Below are positions 61,264 to 64,000 of a DNA stretch of 64,000 bases, in pieces. Positions within the stretch are counted from its first letter, which is position 1. Each line of letters opens with the position of its first letter. Source of the stretch: Brevundimonas sp. (GTDB lineage: Bacteria; Pseudomonadota; Alphaproteobacteria; Caulobacterales; Caulobacteraceae); the NCBI GenBank assembly GCA_003248965.1, contig QFQU01000011.1, positions 1-64,000 of the forward strand. The letters are read 5' to 3'. Below the pieces are notes generated by a model that was not told where the DNA came from, did no database searches, and saw only the letters and a program-made list of their open reading frames with translations. The position numbers and the translations under genes were made by a program.

Positions 61264-62151
61264 ATGCCCGGACGCACCTCCGGCCGCCCCCTGTGGCAAG
61301 GCCATCTGAAACTGTCTCTGGTGACGTGCCCGGTCGCCCTCTATCCCGCAACCAGTTCCAGCGCCCATGTCAGTTTCCACCTGATCAATCCCGACACCAA
61401 CAACCGCATCCGCATGGTGCCCACCGACCCCGACGCCGGCCCGGTGGAGCGGTCGGATCTGGTCAAGGGCTATGAGGTGTCCAAGGACGAATACGTCCTG
61501 TTCAGCGACGCCGACTTCGACAAGGTGCGGCTGGACAGCACCCGCACCATCGGCATCGACCAGTTCGTGGATGTGTCCGACATCGACCGCGTCTATTGGG
61601 ACACCCCCTTCTATGTGGTGCCCGACGAGGGGGTGGGGGTGGAGGCCTTCGCCGTCATCCGCGATGCGATGAAGTCGGCCGGCAAGGTCGCCATCGGCAG
61701 TCTGGTCCTGCGCGGGCGCGAGCGGCAGCTGGCGCTGGAGGTGCGCGACAAGGGGCTGGTCGCCTGGTCCCTGCGTTCGCATGACGAGGTGCGCGACGCC
61801 GACGACTATTTCGACGACATCCCTGCGGTGAAGGCCGACAAGGACATGGTCGAAATCGCCAGCCGGATCATCGCCCAGAAAGAAGGGCCGTTCGATCCGT
61901 CCAAGTTCGTGGATCGCTACGACGACGCCCTGCGCGCCATGATCAAGACGAAGCAGAAGGGCGGCAAGGGCGTGGTCGCCGCGCCCGAACCGGACGACAC
62001 CAATGTCATCGACCTGATGGCCGCGCTGAAGAACAGTCTGAAGGGTGCCGCCCGCCCGGCCGCAAAGAAGGCCGCCCCTAAGAAGACCGCTTCGAAAAGT
62101 CCCGCCAAGTCGGCCGGCCGCAAGAAGTCCGCCGGGGGCAAGGCCGCCTAG
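61264..62151 (+). CDS. ku: Non-homologous end-joining protein Ku
   Basis: A 295-residue bacterial Ku. The opening GRPLWQGHLKLSLVTCPVALYPATS and YEVSKDEYVLFSDADFDKV.. segments and the bridge region are typical. From about residue 258 comes a lysine/alanine tail (AAKKAAPKKTASKSPAKSAGRKK), which in the family promotes DNA binding and LigD recruitment. Ku rings thread on broken ends. Its stop shares CTAG with the convergent ligD stop. Confidence 0.96.
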   Translation: MPGRTSGRPLWQGHLKLSLVTCPVALYPATSSSAHVSFHLINPDTNNRIRMVPTDPDAGPVERSDLVKGYEVSKDEYVLFSDADFDKVRLDSTRTIGIDQFVDVSDIDRVYWDTPFYVVPDEGVGVEAFAVIRDAMKSAGKVAIGSLVLRGRERQLALEVRDKGLVAWSLRSHDEVRDADDYFDDIPAVKADKDMVEIASRIIAQKEGPFDPSKFVDRYDDALRAMIKTKQKGGKGVVAAPEPDDTNVIDLMAALKNSLKGAARPAAKKAAPKKTASKSPAKSAGRKKSAGGKAA

Positions 62152-64000
62152 AGGCCCAACCGTTTCAACGCCGGCCGCAGACTGGCTTCCGCCTTGCGGA
62201 AATCCGCCCAAGGATCGGCCTTCTTCAGCAGCCCGTCGGCCTCGGCCAGGGTAAAGGCTTGGGGATCCAGACCCGTCTTCACCTGGCTCCACGCAATTGG
62301 CATGGCCAGGGGCGCACCGGGTCGGGCGCGTGGAGACCAGGGCGCGACCGCCGTGGCCATTCGCCCGTTCCGCAGATAGTCGATGAAAATCTTTCCGCCT
62401 CGCGCCTTCTTGGCCAAGGTGGTGGTGAAGCGGTCGGGGGCGTCCTGACGCATCGCTTCGGCCACGGCCTTGGCGAAGGCCTTGCACTGGTCCCAGTCCA
62501 CCCGGCTGCGGCTGTCGGAACGGATGGGCGCCACGACATGCAGCCCCTTTCCACCGGTGGTCTTGACGAAGGGCGTCAGACCCAGCTCCTCCAGCCTGGC
62601 CTTCACCGCCTTGGCCGCCGCGATCACCGCCGCGAAATCGATGGCCGTGTCGGGGTCCAGGTCGAACGTGACCTGGTCCGGCGTCTCCGGATCGCCAGGA
62701 CGACAGCCCCAGGGGTGCAGCTCCAGACCGCCGCTCTGAGCCAGGGCGACCAGGCCGCCGACGTCCGTCACCCCGACATAGGGCTGGCGGTCCCCGACCT
62801 CGAACCGTTTCAGGCGCGGGCCAGCGCCGGGACCGGCGTGGCGCTGAAAGAAGGTCTGGCCCGTGATCCCGTCCGGCGCGCGGATGATCGACAGGGGCCG
62901 ATCGCCGACATGGGGCAAAAGCCGGTCGGCCGCCCTCTCGTAAAAGCGCGCCAGGTCGGCCTTCGTCACCTCCGGCGTGCGCTCGGTGGCCGGCCACAGC
63001 ACCTTGTCCGGATTGGACAGGGTGACGCCGGCGACCACCGTGCGGCCGGATTTGACTACGGTTGACGGCGGCTGGGGCCGGGCCGTCACCTCCTTGGCCG
63101 TCTTGTCCTCGCGCAGGCCCTTGAACGCCGCCTGGCGCAACGATCCTCCCTCCGTATAACCGCCGTGCTCCACCTCCGCGATCAGGATCGGCTTGATCCA
63201 GTGGACCCCGCGCCCCGATGGCGCCGTCTTGCCGACAAAGGGCGAGGCGTCGGCCGCCGCCTCTTCCAGCGCCGGGCGCAGCGTCTTCATCAGGGCGGTG
63301 GAATAGCCCGTGCCGACCCGGCCCAGATAGGTCAGCCTGCCGCCCTTCATCGTCCCGACCAGCAGGGACCGGAACCGCCCCGCCTCCGACGACCAGCCGC
63401 CGATCACCACCTCGTCGCGTCCCCGGCATTTCGACTTCACCCAGGTCGCGGACCGGCCGCCGCGATAGGGGGCGTCCAGCTGTTTGGAGATCACCCCCTC
63501 CAGGTCCATGCGACAGGCGCTTTCCAGCACCGCCTGGCCCGAGGCGCCGAAATGATCGACATAGCGCAGTCGCCCGCGCGCCTTGTCCGGAACCCGGTCC
63601 ACCAGGGCCTCCAGCCGGGCCTTGCGGCGCGCCAGCGGCAGGTCGCGCAGGTCCTCGTCCCCGTCGCGCAGCAGGTCGAAGGCGAAGAAGACCAGGCCGC
63701 CGGTCTTCTGTTCCGACAGGGCCGTCTGCAGGGCGGAAAAATCGGGCGCGTCTTCGGCGTTCAGGGCGCAGACCTCGCCGTCCCAGACGCCCTCGGGCCA
63801 GGCGGCGGCGTCGCGCGCCAGTTCGGGAAACCGGTCGCTCCAGTCCAGGCCCTTGCGCGTATAGAGCCGCGCCTGCCCCCCGCCCGTGGCGATCTGGATG
63901 CGATAGCCGTCGAACTTGATCTCATGCACCCAGCCCGCGCCGCCGGGCGGATGATCGACTGTCTTGCACAGTTGCAACGGCAGGAAGGCGTGGGGCCCGG
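62148..64000 (-). CDS. ligD: ATP-dependent DNA ligase LigD, N-terminal part outside the window
   Basis: More than 615 residues are visible. The ligase domain has the nucleotidyl lysine in HEIKFDGYRIQ. ESACRMDLEGVISKQLDAPYRGGR and the OB-fold with VGTMKGGRLTYLGRVGTGYS follow. The C-terminal primase-polymerase (LigD POL) domain starts near LSNPDKVLWPATERTPEVTKADLARFYERAA and carries the metal-binding DLDPD. The order ligase then polymerase is visible; a phosphoesterase domain may precede it off-window. Joins Ku-bound ends. The frame is open to the window edge, so the start is not seen. Confidence 0.95.
   Translation of the reverse strand, partial: GPHAFLPLQLCKTVDHPPGGAGWVHEIKFDGYRIQIATGGGQARLYTRKGLDWSDRFPELARDAAAWPEGVWDGEVCALNAEDAPDFSALQTALSEQKTGGLVFFAFDLLRDGDEDLRDLPLARRKARLEALVDRVPDKARGRLRYVDHFGASGQAVLESACRMDLEGVISKQLDAPYRGGRSATWVKSKCRGRDEVVIGGWSSEAGRFRSLLVGTMKGGRLTYLGRVGTGYSTALMKTLRPALEEAAADASPFVGKTAPSGRGVHWIKPILIAEVEHGGYTEGGSLRQAAFKGLREDKTAKEVTARPQPPSTVVKSGRTVVAGVTLSNPDKVLWPATERTPEVTKADLARFYERAADRLLPHVGDRPLSIIRAPDGITGQTFFQRHAGPGAGPRLKRFEVGDRQPYVGVTDVGGLVALAQSGGLELHPWGCRPGDPETPDQVTFDLDPDTAIDFAAVIAAAKAVKARLEELGLTPFVKTTGGKGLHVVAPIRSDSRSRVDWDQCKAFAKAVAEAMRQDAPDRFTTTLAKKARGGKIFIDYLRNGRMATAVAPWSPRARPGAPLAMPIAWSQVKTGLDPQAFTLAEADGLLKKADPWADFRKAEASLRPALKRLGL

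Noticed and set aside
1..64000. Search for CRISPR arrays, prophage, integrases or insertion sequences
   Set aside because: No spaced direct repeats, transposase or integrase motifs seen; the only mobile-looking items are short palindromic repeats.

Overview
The window is GC-rich, densely packed DNA from an alphaproteobacterium, most likely a member of Caulobacteraceae close to Brevundimonas. This rests on the AddAB recombinase with its amgK-murU neighbours, an FtsZ-binding FzlA-type protein, the ftsE-ftsX-ydcF-plsC run, the COQ7-type hydroxylase, the lengthened L21 and many 4-nt ATGA/GTGA gene overlaps. No phage, insertion sequence or CRISPR array is visible, so this looks like chromosomal backbone. 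The accessory content is two toxin-antitoxin modules, dispersed palindromic repeats and three broken genes.

Layout. 1-3.6 kb: the 5' end of an outer-membrane protein gene, a thiolase, a repeat-rich gap, and coq7, dsbB and a YqaA/DedA-type membrane protein on the minus strand. 3.8-10.2 kb, plus strand: a secreted HExxH peptidase, tyrosine degradation (hpd, fahA), an Ntn-type asparaginase homologue, small proteins and tRNA-Leu(CAA). 10.2-15.4 kb, minus strand: an esterase lipoprotein, an AsmA-like protein and a broken S9 peptidase. 15.5-25.7 kb, plus strand: an operon with stop/start overlaps running acyltransferase-tsaE-amgK-murU-addB-addA, followed by trxA. 26.1-36 kb, minus strand: a long run read as rsmC-like, rsuA, FAD oxidase, vapB, vapC, trpF, trpB, a secreted protein, trpA, accD and folC, with uppP further upstream. 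36-41 kb: a cation exporter, fzlA, queG, an AraC regulator and a broken DUF2306 gene. 41-47 kb, mostly minus: an FKBP lipoprotein, threonine ammonia-lyase, a GNAT protein, rplU-rpmA, hpt and a zinc-ribbon DUF3426 protein. 47-51 kb, plus: ftsE, ftsX, ydcF, plsC and a mipA-like gene with a premature stop. 51-57 kb, minus: hisC, a chorismate-mutase-like protein, a DUF2125 protein, ybaK and a DinG-type helicase. 57-64 kb: vapBC, an Lhr-type helicase, its partner phosphoesterase, Ku and, convergently, LigD (5' end outside the window).

How the genes work together. DNA repair is the strongest theme: AddAB for resection, DinG- and Lhr-type helicases, a ligase-associated phosphoesterase and Ku/LigD end joining. 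Envelope and division form a second theme: AmgK/MurU wall recycling, UppP, FtsEX, FzlA, PlsC and AsmA. The trp genes, hisC, accD, folC and ilvA are biosynthetic.

The least explained signal is a structured motif (outer stem GCGCU/AGCGC, internal loop CAAGCA/GRU, variable inner hairpin). It lies directly upstream of the start codon of trxA, rsuA and rpmA, always in the same orientation relative to the gene. rplU also has a recognisable promoter followed by a terminator-like hairpin in its short leader. Both vapBC modules run by ATGA overlap straight into a chromosomal gene (trpF and the Lhr helicase).
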